Shown here: positions 45,691 through 59,290 of the stretch, piece after piece
Layout: each line of letters starts with the position of its first letter
Numbering within the stretch: the first letter of the stretch is position 1
Made by a program: the position numbers and the translations under genes
Origin: Riptortus pedestris
Taxonomy: Eukaryota; Arthropoda; Insecta; Hemiptera; Alydidae
DNA: 64,000 nt
NCBI GenBank assembly: GCA_019009955.1
Contig: CM032230.1
Location: forward strand, 20,460,001-20,524,000
Direction: 5' to 3'
The notes under the pieces: generated by a model
What the model saw: the letters and a program-made list of their open reading frames with translations, nothing else
The model's database searches: none
What the model was told of the DNA's origin: nothing

Positions 45691-47070
45691 GTATGAATGA
45701 GAAATTTGGTTTAAAGCCGCGTAAAGCGATAAGTAGTAATAAATAGACACGAAGAACCCCTGTTGTTTTATTTACCAGATTGATTCCCTTTCAACTTAAA
45801 ACTTTCAAGTATACAAAAACGTCAATCCTTGTTTGCCTTCATCAAAAATTGTAAGTCATTGACTAAAGTTATGGTAATAGGATGAAATTGGTTTCTGATA
45901 TTCAGTGATAAAGACCAGCTGATTACATGGTTGCTACCTGCTAACAGCATGCTTAAAGCTTAAAAAAAAGAGTTACAAGAAAATAATGTGAATAAAAAAA
46001 AAATCAGGATACCAGGGAAAATTTAGTTCCTGTAAAACTTACAATTAAAAACAACAATGAAACAAAAACACAAATAGTATTCTATGAACACGGTGCACTC
46101 ATGCTAATTTCATATTTGGCTATATTATTTTTATATAATTCAATTAGTATTCATAAAAGTATGCAGCTAAAAACTGGGTTTTGTCTCCAACCAGAAATTT
46201 CACTTAAGATTCCACAATAAATTATCTTTGAACATTAACATATCTGCGTATTTAAATCTGTTAGAAAGTTAAAATTAATGCAAATAAATAATATGGTTAC
46301 AATAATGTGGATATCTGAATTAAAGAATAAGACCTAGTAAGAATGAAGAATTATCACATGCATGACTTATATAAAAGTAATATTGGCTTCCAAAAATGTT
46401 CAACCAATGGAAAAAAGTTCTAACTATAATAAAACATTTCTGTCATTTCACACACACAATTTGCCCTAAGAACACTAGTCATTATATTATCAGATAGAGC
46501 TATGAAACGGGAAGTCAAAAAATAATTGCAGATCCTATCACTATTTTAACGGTTCACTAACACTTGATAGTATATAAATAAATAAATCAATATATATATA
46601 TATATATATTTAAGAATTTGAAGGTGGTATTTTTATTCAATGTATCATATTTCAAGAATATATTCAAATTATACAAACTTGTATTGAATTTTTGAAACTA
46701 CCTTTTGAACTTCTTAGAATTATTAGAAGTTGAAGGACTTCAAATTCTGTGGCATAACAATACATGGATTCCATCTTAAAGAATAAGAACATACATAATA
46801 CGACAGACTGCGGCCTCACTAGTCTGTTATGTTGTTCTGCATTGCTCTGTACCCAGTTGGACTATTTAACTTCTAAAAAAGTTGAGATATTAATTATCAC
46901 CTCCCTCTGCCTTCTTGACCCAACGTACTCATCAAACAATGGAAAAGGAAAATGGACTCTAGAAAATTCTACTTAAATATGGAACGAACTATATAATAAA
47001 GTAAAATAATACTTTAAGTAGTGAAATTAACATCAGTTCACTGTAATGTAGTTTAATGGTCGTGCATTGA
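45691..47070. other. AT-rich, unassigned
   Basis: Short (TA)n at 46590-46608. The frame at 46764-46976 is unrecognised. Confidence 0.4.
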
Positions 47071-47079
47071 TACATATTT

Positions 47080-48170
47080 TATACTCCAAATTTTTGGAGC
47101 TTCTGCAAACTTTTTCTTGAGGCATTATTCCAAGTCTTTTTTAAGGTTGCTACTAATTTTCTAAGCTTCGGGAAACTGCTTCAACCACCAAAACTTGAAA
47201 ATTATGGTTTTCAAAAATGCCTCACTCTATGAGTTTGTAGTAACTCCAGAAATATGTAGCGACCCTTAAAAAAGAATTGGGTTTGAATAGCACATCACTC
47301 AGGAAGAAGTTCATAGAAGCTCTGAGAATTTGCTGCATCCATATCTTATATATTATCTTTTACTGGTTACTATACACAGTTTTAAACAGTAGTATAAAGC
47401 CTTAAAACAATCCTACACGATTAAAATTAAAATAAAAAATATTAAACAAAATTCAATTTTGAAGTTTCTGCTAACTCTTCTCAGATATTAATAACACAAA
47501 ATCAAGTCATTGATAAACGTTTGTGCTGTAAAGGTTCGGAGCTTCTATAACTCCTTCCTTTGGCATTATTCAAAACAAAGTAATTTTTATGGTTTCCTAC
47601 ACAGTTTTGGAGTTTTTACTAACTCCTTGCATGAGGAATTATTCAAAACCAAGTCATTTTCTAAGGTTTACTTTGCAAATGTTTAGAGGGTCTGTGACCT
47701 CCTTCCTCAGACATTATTCAATGCGAAGTCCCCTTTAAAGGCCAAGGGTATTAAAAAGGACTTGATTTTGAATAATGGCTGAGGAGTTTACAGAACCTTC
47801 AAAACTTTGCAGAATAAACCTTAGAAAATGACTTGATTTTGATCAATGCCTAAGGAATTAACAGAAGATTCCAAAATTTGCAGGATAAACCTTCAAAATG
47901 ACTGTTTTTGAATAATGCCTAAGGAATTAACAGACCCTCCAAAAATTGGCGAATAAACGTCAGAAAACGATGGCTTAGAATAATATCAGGAATGAATTAA
48001 TAGCGGAAGCTCCGAAAGTCTGTAGCATAAACCTTAAAAAATGACTTGAATTTGGAAGGAGTTTGCAGGAAATGCAAAAATGGATTATGAACCTTAAAAA
48101 AGAAGATGAATAATGCCTGACAAAGAATTTACAGAAGCTCCGAAAATTTGCAGTATAAAATTGTCAATGC
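47080..48170. repeat. Head-to-head inverted array of ~70-75-bp units
   Basis: Minus-oriented units (GGAGCTTCTATAACTCCTTC, GGCATTATTCAAAACAAAG, TTTTCTAAGGTTTACTTTGC) occupy about 47080-47742. Plus-oriented units (AACCTTAGAAAATGACTTGA, AATAATGCCTAAGGAATTAA, CAGAAGCTCCAAAA) occupy 47750-48170. The switch lies at about 47743-47752. Units are diverged from each other, so the array is old. Confidence 0.8.
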
Positions 48171-49302
48171 ATAATCTGTTGGAGCTGAAAACCATGTCAA
48201 TACATCACACACAACAGGCATGGAAGTCAATATCAACAAAATAAAATGTCCAGAGAAAATCATACATAACTATTACCAGTTAGTAAATACATTTTTAAAA
48301 AGTATAGAACCATTCTACACAACTAAAATTACATAATAATAAATATTAAAATTGAACCCCTGCTTAAGAAACAATCCTACTATCCAGTAAGGAAAATATA
48401 ATAGTATTATAAAATTACCATTTTGGATTGCCAACTAAAAATGATATAGCATAGTGTTTTGCAGCTATCTTCTTTGTCGATTTTCAATTAAACTGGTTTC
48501 AAAAATTAAGAGAATGATATACAATCATTTTATAAAGAAATAATAGTAGAAAGCTCATATGTTACAACGTTTGATAGTTTTATCAAAGATGCTATAACTT
48601 AAAAAAACAAAAGAATTGAAATTTCCAATAATTGAATTGGAAATTTAAACACATTATATAATATTGAATCACTCAAAACTCAAGTTGCTCACAAGAGTGT
48701 GCGTCAACTCTGAATCTGAGTTTTTGCCAAGCAATTCCAACTAAAGCACAGGCACAGTTAATTTACTTGTCAATGCTCAATTCTTGATATTTCTATTCCT
48801 TTCCTCTTATTTTCAAACCTTTAAGCCAGTAAGCATACATGGCTGTCTAGAAGGTCCAACATTTCTCACCTACAGAACTGAAAAATACACTTCCTAGAAA
48901 TAATTGAAACTAGGTGAGGAGAAAATAATCTTTTATTTGGTTTCTCTTTCATTAGCATTGGCAAATGAGTAAAAAAGGAATAGAATATATTCCGATAGAA
49001 TTGGAAAGATGTTTTGAATTACTATATGGTAAACAGAAGCCCATTGCTGCACATAGAAAAATAAAATCGCTTTACAGCAAAACAAAATTATAACGATAAC
49101 GAATAATAAAGCCAGAAGAAGGGTAAAGACCTGCTCAGAAGTGCAATGGGAGAGAACAGTTTGATTGGGTTGTGTTTGGTGAGTGTTCATCGGATATTCT
49201 ATAAGGAAAACCAGGACTAAATAGAAACAAAAGTTTTGAACAAATTTTCTTTAAACTCGAGAGAAATGTTATTAGTATAAGATGTGTAACCGATAAAAAT
49301 CA

Positions 49303-49333
<31 letters not shown>

Positions 49334-49725
49334 ATTGTAATAAATAAAGTGGCGCATTTAATTTTCTTAAAATTTTTGTTTTATTACCTTTTCTAGTCTA
49401 CAATGTTGAAACTTGAATCACTTCTTAAAATTCTGAAGCTTACCCTCCCCCCTAGCTGTGATCCACAATTGGCGTACAAAGTACTTTACTTGTCTTTTAA
49501 TTATTCCCATGACCTTGGAAAACTTTTGGGATCGATCCTTACTTTGCATTTCAAATGTTTGAGATACCAGTGATTTTAAGTAACTGCTTTAAATTATTAT
49601 ATTTTTTTTCATGAATACAGTTATGCAGAATACAAAACTTAACAATGAAATATATGATGTGACCACCCTATAACCTCTTTGTGCTCCAATTAAATAAAAT
49701 AAACATTTTTGGTGGCAATACATTT
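48171..49725. other. AT-rich, unassigned
   Basis: The minus frame at 48933-49190 encodes one hydrophobic stretch, not recognised. (TA)n at 49301-49324. Confidence 0.4.
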
Positions 49726-49729
49726 AAAA

Positions 49730-50140
49730 GTGATATACATTTTTGTTCCAATGTATCGGATCAAAAAATGTCAGAACATAACCTGTAGATCTTTTTATGA
49801 TGAAACAAAAAAGGCTGTTTAAAATTTGTTTATATATAGTACGTACTGAGAAATTTGAAATGTTTCATATTCACCCCCCCCCCACCTATAGTCCATTGGT
49901 TTAAAAGGAGAGGTACAAAACTAGACATTATAAAAATCCCAAATAGGAGATTTCAACATACTAAGAATAACCCTTTTTGAATTACACAAGATTCTTGTGC
50001 ATGGAAGATGTCATGTCGAAACTAGTCGAAATGGGTCAGAGAGGCTCAAAATGGATAACTGAATTGAAATTTGAAAACCAAAAATTTCAGGGATTACAAT
50101 ACTCCCTTTAATTTATACAAGGAAGCAAAAAGGGATATTT
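49730..50140 (+). repeat. Old repeat family R3, copy 2
   Basis: AATGTATCGGATCAAAAAAT, ACCCCCCCCCCACC, GAAACTAGTCGAAATGG, ending ACTCCCTTTAATTTATACAA then GGAAGCAAAAAG. An open frame beginning here (50071-50340) extends past the repeat; its later part is not recognised. Confidence 0.65.
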
Positions 50141-50639
50141 TTGAAATAATTTCTGAAGTAATTTGTGGAGAAATTCATTTGCCTTATAGGCCAAAAATAG
50201 AAGCTCAAAATCTTTCCACTTATACTATTGATCAAAATGGATATATGCTCAGCGATAATATACATCTTCTCAATAAAATCAATTCAAAGAGGAAATCTGT
50301 GAGTTCTCCAATTTATTTTATTCAGAATAAATTATGTTAAACATTCACTCACTGGGAACTAGCTTGAGTAAGAATGTTTAATTAATCATAAACTTATAAA
50401 TAAAAATGATGTAGTTTCATCAAAATTGACCAAAAAGTAATAAACCACTTTTATTTACAGAAATAACTGTAAGATGAGAAGTGTTAAATATTATATTTGA
50501 TACCTTTAAAGCAAGAAGCACTTTCCAGGATGTTCCTAACCTAACTTATAGTTTTGGACTCGCTACTATTCTTTACTACTATTAAAACACTTCAGTAGCT
50601 AATTTCGCTCAAGGGAAATCAGATCAAGAAAAGGTACTG

Positions 50640-50930
50640 TAAAAATCATTTTTACCTCTAATACATACAGAAAATTTCCAATTTTATTATTTTCAACCTC
50701 CTCTAAATCTCCCCTCTCTGTTAGCCTATATCAATCAAAAGGGGAGATGCTCAACTAGACGTTACAACAATCTCAAAAACAGAATTTCAAAATGGCTAGC
50801 CATTTTTGAGGTATGCGAGATACATGCAAACATCATGCCAAAACTAGTTAAACAGGGACGGTGAAAACATTAAATTGAATTGATAATAGAGAAAGCCCAA
50901 TTAGAATTTGCATCTTGCATAAAATTACTA
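50640..50930 (+). repeat. Old repeat family R3, copy 3
   Basis: AACCTCCTCTAAATCTCCCC, GGGGAGATGCTCAACTAGAC, CATGCCAAAACTAGTTAAAC. Less of the 3' stem remains. Confidence 0.6.
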
Positions 50931-53900
50931 AATGATTCGTGTATCACAATTTTTGGTGTTCAATGCACAGGGTTTGATAAACAGTCTGGTCACACCAACC
51001 TCCTAATAACAATTCTACTAGTAGGAGTGTTTAGGGTTGTGTAAACTTTTTGTTGATCAAAACCACTATGAATATAATATTCCAAAGCATGATCTAACCT
51101 GGGATGAACAAATCTTTTGGCTAGCGGGACCAGCAAAAAGTATTGAGAATAAAATATAAAAAAAGGTCATATTAAAATGAATTAATAATTAGTTATAAGT
51201 TAGTTTGGCCCTAACCCAATATTTCTTAAATTGTAAGTAATATATGGGCAATGCATAATAAATATATTTCTTATTAATTAAAGAATATGTCTATACACAC
51301 ACACACACACAAATATGGTACGTTCAAGAAAATGCTATCCAGACTGGATTAAGCCCAGGCCAGCTTTACTTTATCAATTAAGCCACAGGAATGGATGGGG
51401 AAGTGATAGTATGCTTTAAGATTAATTCTTCTCATCGAGCACATCACCACAGTAAGTATTTCATTTTATGCGACAAATATGAAAACTCAAAAATTTCATC
51501 ATGAATCAAAAGTATTATGAGGTTGGTCAATACTTTGATGGTGGCCACTAAATACAACGCTTTCCTCTTTAACCTACGCCTATTTCACCCTTCTTTTATA
51601 CACTTATTCAACAGAATGGCAACACTTTATATTGGCTTGCATCTAGCAACAAATGTGTTCAAAAATCAATGTATAATAAACAACAAAGGAAATTAATACA
51701 AAAAGCATTATGCCAAGATCATCCATTGATGTGCTGCCTATCTTGCTTTATAAATTCTTTTGAGATTAAATGTTGTTTTGGTTTTTATACTTAAGCATAA
51801 ACAAATAACAACTCATTAATACAAGGAAAAACACGCTTGCACAATGTGCGACCAATGAAGAAAATGTCTGAAATATTTCCAGAATCTATCCATCCATAAA
51901 ATCAGTTATAACAATGTTTTACAGATACTTCAGAATGAAAAAGTGAATAAACATCCACGAGGCAAAACAAATAAATATAGCAAAATTAATATTCATTATT
52001 TCTTTCATAACAAAATAAGTTTTTTTTTTTTTTAAGTTTTATCTGGAAAAATATAAATGAATTAAGAGATATTTTGAAGTCATTGTAACATGCCTTCAGC
52101 ATAACTGAGCGTAGCCATTTATTGACCACTATTTCAATGAAGGTATAAATTCTAACAACACCGAAACAAATAAGTATAAAAATAAATATTTTCCATTGGC
52201 TTTTATGGAAAGGGTTTTGTTCAAACATATTCCCATTTGGAAAAGAAAGCCCTGAAATTAATTCATGCTAGGCTTTCAGTAACTATTCAAACTTGTAACA
52301 AGTGTTATACATAATTTCATTTAACAGTGCATCATACTTAGTACTACATAAATTTATTCTAATAATAAATAAAATTGTACTAATAATTATTGTAATATTT
52401 AAATAATATTATGAGGATCCTCCCACAAAATCAGGAGTAATCTTTGTTGACGTAGATGTGCGCTAATAAATAGTACATCTTATACCACAATTGCTACGTA
52501 CATTAATTGTATACTTATATATTATATAAGGAAGAAGTATTATTGTTACTAATTAAAGAGTGTATATAAACAACTTAAACTGATTGTATAAATAAACCTT
52601 AATTAAAAAATAAACTCAAACCAAAATAGAAGAGAGAATGTAGACACCATACATTTTCTTATTGTCATTTAGTAAATTATAAAATCAATAAGCAAATACA
52701 AAAACTATTGTACATATATATTCTCATAAAATTGTTATTATAAATAAGCTAGCAACTATATATCAGAATTGAGAACAATGCTATATAAAGTAACATTTCA
52801 AATCTATTGTACGTCAAGGAATGCTGAAGTAGTTCTTATATAGAATGATATTTCATACTTATATAATAAATAAATAAATAAGCGCTATTTATAAGAATAA
52901 TAATACCAATATTTAATAATTTAATAACATTTTAATAATTTTGCATACAATCATAAAATCTTTAATTGGTTCAATGAAAGAAGATAGTCTGAAATAGGCT
53001 CTCATTGCAAGGGAAAAATAAATATCTATAAATCTCAAGCATTCTTATGTTTTTTAAATTATGTTTTAGGGGATTGAAAAATGTTATGCATTATGAAACG
53101 AATATATTCCTCTTTAGTACTTGGCTTCCTACACACGTCAGTAAAAGTATCTTTACTATTAGTCCTAAACATAAGAAAATCGCATTACCAAATGAAAACA
53201 GACTTTCCCCTGTAATGGAAGCTTAGAAGCTTAAACACAGAAAATTTTTACACTTGTAAACACTTAATGCTGCAGATTTGATCCTTATCAATACAATGGT
53301 GACCGAATAATGATTTGTTATGACAATAACTTCTAAAATCAAACCTGTTATATTAAGTGTGAACATTGCTGAGATTAAACATACTTCACATCTCAGCCCT
53401 ATATTAAAAATGAATGTGGATCACAAGTATAATTTTGACATTGTTCCCAGGGACAGAAAAGTTTTTTTCATTTTTACGGAATTTGCTTCTTCGACTTGCC
53501 ACCACATATCTTTCATGGGTGACTTAATACCTACCACCTCTTAACCAGCTCCAATCATTACTAAAAATAAAAACCCGAAATAGAATTTTCTTTTTAATAA
53601 GAACATTCATGAAAACCAGCTAATTAATTACCTTACCTTTCATTTCTCAAATATTAATTTTAACAATGAAAATAAAAGTTCATAATATTTCTGAAGGGTA
53701 TCATAACCTCAATGAAAGTAGAGAGGAGACTTTTAGATTTAGGTTGAACAAGGATTTCAGAAGCATTATGTACTGACATAATTTTACCAATAAATCCACT
53801 AAATAAAATCCTGACTCTAACCCTGGCTAGAAAAGGATGGTGATCTTAATATCATTAACCACAACGAAATAACTTTACTTTTATAGGCTGAATCTGTGAA

Positions 53901-55867
53901 ATTAGAAGTTGACGAATGAAAAACAGGAGATTCAAACAATTTCTATTTTGGGGTGTATTAATTAAAATTATATTATTTTTGTGAAGATTTGAGCCACTGA
54001 AGTGGTGGTATAGGGACCATTCAAATAAACAGACCCTGAAAAATCTATAAACTTATGTAAAACGCTAACAAAATCTCAATGACGATTGTGTCTTTCTTGT
54101 GTCAAAATACTATAAAGAAGGCTTCAATTTATAATAGAAATAAACTATATATAATCTTCAAAAAGAAAAGACCAGCTTCTTGCAAAAGAACCAATATGGA
54201 GTTGATTTATCAAGCACTTCCTTTTGAGATCAAGAACTCCTCATTAAATAAATATTTAACAGGAAACCAACAACTGTGATATTTAGACTATACTAAATAA
54301 ACATAATGAATAGAATACAATAAATAGTGAGCTAAACCTCCGCTCGAGATAAAAATATATTTGGGAGGGCATGCAGAGTATACAGGAGTGAAATATCTAT
54401 TATTTCCTCAATACAACCTAAGAAATAAATAGACAAACTAACATGATATGAAAGTTGAATACGTAATCCTCTCATCCATAACTTCAGCGCAGGTAAAAAG
54501 AATTGTAGGAAGACAAATGTGAGCAGAAGTAGGAGTTTCAAAAGCACTTTACCCTTGTTAGGGCAACATTAAGTTAACTTAATGAACAACTAACAATAAC
54601 CAACAACATAATATCTTTTAAGTATGAAAATTCTCATAAATTATGATGACCAATTAAAACGTAGTGAATGTTATGGATGAGAGGCGATTTGTTCATCAAA
54701 AATTACTAGAAAAATATAATTAAACTACAAAAGAATAAAATAATAATAATATTAATAAGGAAGCTAAGATAATTCTTAAACTTTCTAAATAAATAAATAT
54801 ATTCATGACAATTCATCACTATAACATTTCGTTCATATATATCCTTACAATAGTAACTTTATTTACATGCTCACAATGACTATATAGCAGTTCATTTCTT
54901 AACCCAATAATCTATATACACAATTAAAAATGTTGGGTTCACACTAAAAATAATATAATATCATTAATTATTACGTGGTCAATGTATCACAATGAATAAT
55001 AAGATTAAGAATCTTAAAGATGAAAATATTAGGAATGGTATTTGTTTAAGTAATCAATTTAAAATAGGATAATTATAGTTCATGAATAACCCATAAAGGA
55101 ATGTCAAATGGAAAAAGACCTCGAAAATGTTTTTAAACATGTTGATTTGAATATGAACAAGTTATTAAAAGTCAAGAGTGGGGCAAAAAGACGAAGAATT
55201 GAGTATTACATATTGTTAAACTGCTTATTCGTTGTGATATGTACATGTTTATGCCTTATTTGCCTCCCTTCAGGGACTTAAATATACGTATATTTTAAAT
55301 TGCATAATCTTAACATTCACAAAAGAGAAAAGCCAGTGACATATAAAATCAGTTTTAAGTCGGGAAATTCAAGGTTCATATTTATTTTATTTAAACACCT
55401 GAAGGTAGGATGAGAAGGAACCAAACATGGAGAGATCACTAAATACAAGTTATAAAAATACATATTATTTTTTATTTACCTTCTGCTTATACAAATGCTG
55501 TAAGAAGTTATTCATTTATAAACAAAGAATGTTATCTAGAAGTCAACCAAACCATCTCAAGATGGTTCTAGAAATCAACTAAACATCCCAACCTTTTAAT
55601 CACTTTAAAACCAGCACTGAGTATCAAGAAAAAAAAAATTATTATTAAAAGAATTCTGATCTGTTCACAATGGGATGTACAATTAAACATATGGATTGGT
55701 GAAAGTGTATGTATCCAAACAGGATGGTGGAAAACGAATACATTTCAATTTTAAGTAACAACTCGATTTCTACTATAAAATTATGTATTTACACGAAATA
55801 TGATGTATCTCAAATTTGTATTATATGTATATTGTTGACGTATGTAGTATATACTGATGATTTTGTA

Positions 55868-55907
<40 letters not shown>

Positions 55908-55920
55908 TTATTGATGTAAA
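50931..55920. other. AT-rich, unassigned block
   Basis: Contains a (CA)n tract (51296-51310), a SINE body scrap (53786-53850) and a (TA)n tract (55876-55904). No genes recognised. Confidence 0.4.
53786..53850 (+). mobile_element. SINE body fragment
   Basis: CACTAAATAAAATCCTGACT, CCCTGGCTAGAAAAGGATGG. Confidence 0.6.
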
Positions 55921-55921
55921 T

Positions 55922-55923
<2 letters not shown>

Positions 55924-55960
<37 letters not shown>
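55924..55960. repeat. 37-nt poly(A) run
   Basis: An uninterrupted A homopolymer following a (TA)n tract and GATTTATTGATGTAAATGC. It could be the tail of a plus-strand retrocopy, but no source sequence upstream is recognised. Confidence 0.9.
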
Positions 55961-55962
<2 letters not shown>

Positions 55963-56689
55963 ATTTACATAAAATAAATTTGTTTTAATACCCAGAGTGA
56001 CAGTTTCTCAAGATTTATAAATACTTGAAGGATTTATTTGCTATTTAGGCCAATGAACTGCCAACTATGCAACAGATTTGAATAGCGGCTAATCTCTCAA
56101 GGCTAAAACTACTACTATCTACTTATACAGCTTAAAGGGCACCTAAGTTAAAAACTGTATGAGTTAAGAGTAAACTTTTAGCACTTTGCAGTTAACATAA
56201 AACAATTGTTTGCCTTCTCAATGCAATGTCTGATGTAGTGCATAGAGTTTCGAAACCCAAATATTTAGTACAGGGGAATGCCAAACCTGGTATTTTTCCT
56301 TAATAGAAAACATCATTATGATCGGAGCATCATGATTATTATGATCAGAGCGGAGTTTAAGATCTTTAGTCCAGCCTGTGCAATCCATCACACTTTTAGA
56401 CAATATTTTTAGCTTATAATGGGCAAAGTAGTTAAAACAAGTATATTAAAAACAAATACATTATTTTTATTTATATTTATCTAATATAGGCCTGAGGAGT
56501 AGATGCATTTACAAATTGACCTGCAAAATAACTTGGTTTGGCATTAGTTTGTTTGTCGATGTAATGGCCTAGATAGCCAAAAGCCCTTTACAGAGTTCTA
56601 GACAGATTCAAATATTTTTTCTCTTAATTAAAAATACTAATATTCTTGAATGGCGAATTTCGCCCATTGCAATAATATAAATAAAGCTG

Positions 56690-56860
56690 AGGGACTCAGC
56701 TTGGCCATGTGAATTAAGGCGATGGACTTATCTCACATGGTAAAGATAGGGTTGTGATTGTGAGTTTAATTCATGCCTAGGCAAAAATCCTTAGTCAAAC
56801 CCTTTCTGGAAAAGGGTGGTAAAATCTTAACTAGCCTTAGCAAATAACAAAAGTATAACT
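56690..56860 (+). mobile_element. SINE, diverged
   Basis: Head GGGACTCAGCTTGGCCATGT, GTGAATTAAGGCGATGG, degenerate B box, TTTCTGGAAAAGGGTGGTAA; tail eroded. 55961-56689 and 56861-57525 are otherwise unassigned. Confidence 0.75.
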
Positions 56861-57525
56861 GAAGCTGAGTACGTTAGCTAATTTGGCTAACTTAATTAAC
56901 TCATGCTAATAATAAAATGTCTGGTTTAATGAACTTTATTACCATCGCACAGCAAAAGGTAAAAGCATATATTTCATGTAACCATAAAGTTAATATCATA
57001 ATAATTCAGTCATTAGAAACAATCATAATAGACTTTATTAAAATAACTTCATTATTATAAGATTAGGATAAATATATACTCAAATAGTGTGAACCCAATA
57101 TAAAATAATATTTTTAAAATGTCATCATTCTAACAACCTGTTCTTATTCAACTTATCATTACTTCATTTTCTAATAGTTTGAAGTTATAGAATATTTTTG
57201 AAAAAATATTTAAATAATTTCTTTTTTTTTTTTAATAAAACCTAAGAGAGAAATCATGTATTTCACAAGTTAAATTTCAAAAAATAGTAATAAATAATAT
57301 TGTAGGGAAAAATAAGTTTATTATAGTAATTTAAATGATATGAAACAAAATGAAAAATTGTCACAGTATTGTGCAATTAATCTTTTAATGGAAAATGGCA
57401 GGATTCAAATATATTTTGTTTGACTAGCACTAATAGAAGGCATCGTACAAGCACTGCCGTATTTCTATAAAAAGATTAAATAAGAAGAATAGTATAATGT
57501 GTATTATTCTTTTTCTTGTTTCAAA

Positions 57526-57602
57526 TTTATTTATTGGTGACCAAGATCAAGTATAAAAGAACACTGTGCTCTGAAAATAGGTCAGAATTGAGCAATTTTA
57601 TT
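57526..57602 (-). terminator. Candidate polyadenylation signals of the DESI2-like gene
   Basis: On the minus strand AATAAA occurs about 44 nt after the stop (57597-57602), and an overlapping AATAAATAAA occurs about 110 nt after it (57526-57535). Either could end a short 3' UTR. In DNA this AT-rich AATAAA is common by chance, so use of these sites, rather than one further into the 42-57 kb block, is inferred. Confidence 0.45.
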
Positions 57603-57645
57603 ACTAGGATAAATTAAAGAGCGGGGAGGGGGGTTTTGTTACTGG

Positions 57646-57813
57646 CTACGAAGGACTAGATTCATTGGTGTTGTCTTTGTGCTGGGAAATACTGTACTGG
57701 AGAGCGTTGGGGGTGAGCCACTCCCTCGGGAGGCAGCGCTGGAGGAATGGAACACATGTGCTGAAGTATGCGAGCCTGTTCACCCACGAAGGGATTTCTT
57801 CTCCACACAAAAT
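57646..57813 (-). CDS. DESI2: DESI2-like (PPPDE) protein, terminal coding exon
   Basis: This is the last coding exon of a DESI2/PNAS-4-type PPPDE thiol isopeptidase, a family that removes SUMO or ubiquitin from substrates. The exon encodes 55 residues then a stop. It opens [17 protein letters not shown] and continues through [15 protein letters not shown], the conserved C-terminal block of DESI2 proteins as I know them. It ends in a short polar tail ([13 protein letters not shown]) that varies in the family. Read on the minus strand, the acceptor is TTTTCAG just before 57813, and phase 0 matches the donor of the upstream exon at 62399. The frame continues open into the intron, but similarity begins exactly at the acceptor. 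No frameshift or internal stop is seen, so it looks functional. The family assignment is strong; choosing DESI2 over another DESI paralogue rests on this C-terminal block. Confidence 0.93.
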   Translation of the reverse strand: MLCGEEIPSWVNRLAYFSTCVPFLQRCLPREWLTPNALQYSISQHKDNTNESSPS

Positions 57814-58964
57814 CTGAAAACAGAAAATATATATATATATTGTAACATGTACTATTTCCAAAGTTATAGTATTCAGCAAAAAGGGCATAATAAATAACCT
57901 ATATACAAAATGTTTTTAAAAGTTGCAGCAAATGAAGTTGAAAGAGTTGCCATTATGACCTCCTCACTAAAAGCATGGCGTATTTAAACTTATTAAGTGT
58001 AAAATAGAAGATTTTTAAAAAAGAAAAATGCTGTATCAACTACTACAGAAATTAACAGCCTATGAATGAACACATGTTTCAAAGGAAATCAAAAATCTAA
58101 AACTGTTCTTTTTGAGGAAGCGGTAGTAAAAGATATGACCAGAACGCTCTTGGTGCTGGGACCCGAATGGGAACACACGTTCACTGTCTCTCTTCATATT
58201 TTGATGATAAGCTCCTTAGGAAGGATGAAATATGAAGCACCAATGAAGATCCTGTTTTGCCTTAATGCCACCGAAGCTATTGATGTAAGTCCAGATCGGA
58301 CATACTTAGTAATTGAAAGCTCTGAATTTCTTTAGGATGACATTATTTTTTACAATTAATGTACATTATTTTATGTTATATGTGTAGTATTTACAGGCTA
58401 CATCTGGTAAATGATCTTGTGAACAGATGATTTTGACAGGGACGAACAAGGGAATATGAGGGTCACACAGACATCCAGCAATAAAGGCATTAGGAGGAAA
58501 ATTCCATTCAAACCAGTAAAGGCATGAGTGGAGAAAATTCTATTGAGAGCCAGAGTTGTTAGATAGCCATCCCTCCGTACTTTAATCTGCCCTACTGACA
58601 TTTTGTAAGTGAGAATTTAGAGGGGATGTTTATAATGATAATTTAAATGCCAATGTATATTAAATCACCATCTGTCCCTCACTTGTTAATATATTTTGGA
58701 TGTTATTACATTATATAATAACTTTCTGTTTAAAAATAAAATACAAATTTATCTACATAAAGAGATCTCAATATTCCTTTTGAATAAACCCTTATTAATT
58801 AATTAACCAAGCAGAGATTTGAGTACAATTTATCACTCCCGAATATATAAATTGTATTAATATGCATTTTTATTTATTTTTTTATTCAACATATACTTAA
58901 CCAATCAATGGGAGAAGGTCAACCGAAAACGACAAAAATATAAAATGATTATTAAAATCATTTT

Positions 58965-59290
58965 AGCAGATGTCTCTAAGGGAACATCAGCAATTGAGCT
59001 ATTGTGTACTCATGGCACCTTCTCAAACGTCCATCATTGTTGCCTGGGAAATGACAAAATGAAGGTCCATTAGTTTCATGTAAAACTAAAGATCAAGATT
59101 TTAAATTGAAATCAGAATGGGGGAAATGGGGTTTAGAGAAGGTGAAAATCCAAAATATTTCCTTTACTATGAGTCAGATTGAAAAATTCGGTATAATCAA
59201 TCTTGTTCCAAATTCAATTATTCATAAATGTTGATCTATACAAATTTTCTCTATCTCAAACATTAATCAAGATATTTGATCTTGAGAATA
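58965..59290 (-). mobile_element. MBR copy, diverged, no microsatellite
   Basis: AGCAGATGTCTCTAAGGGAA after CATTTT; GGTCCATTAG joins directly to TTTCATGTAAAACTAAAGAT, so the TA site and its flank are deleted. Confidence 0.75.

Noticed and set aside
48933..49190. Small membrane protein on the minus strand
   Set aside because: The hydrophobic run is expected from T-rich DNA, and no conserved feature supports a gene.
58066..58335. Additional exon of the DESI2-like gene or a gene on the plus strand
   Set aside because: It is on the opposite strand to DESI2 and resembles no protein I know; the GTAAGT site alone is weak evidence.
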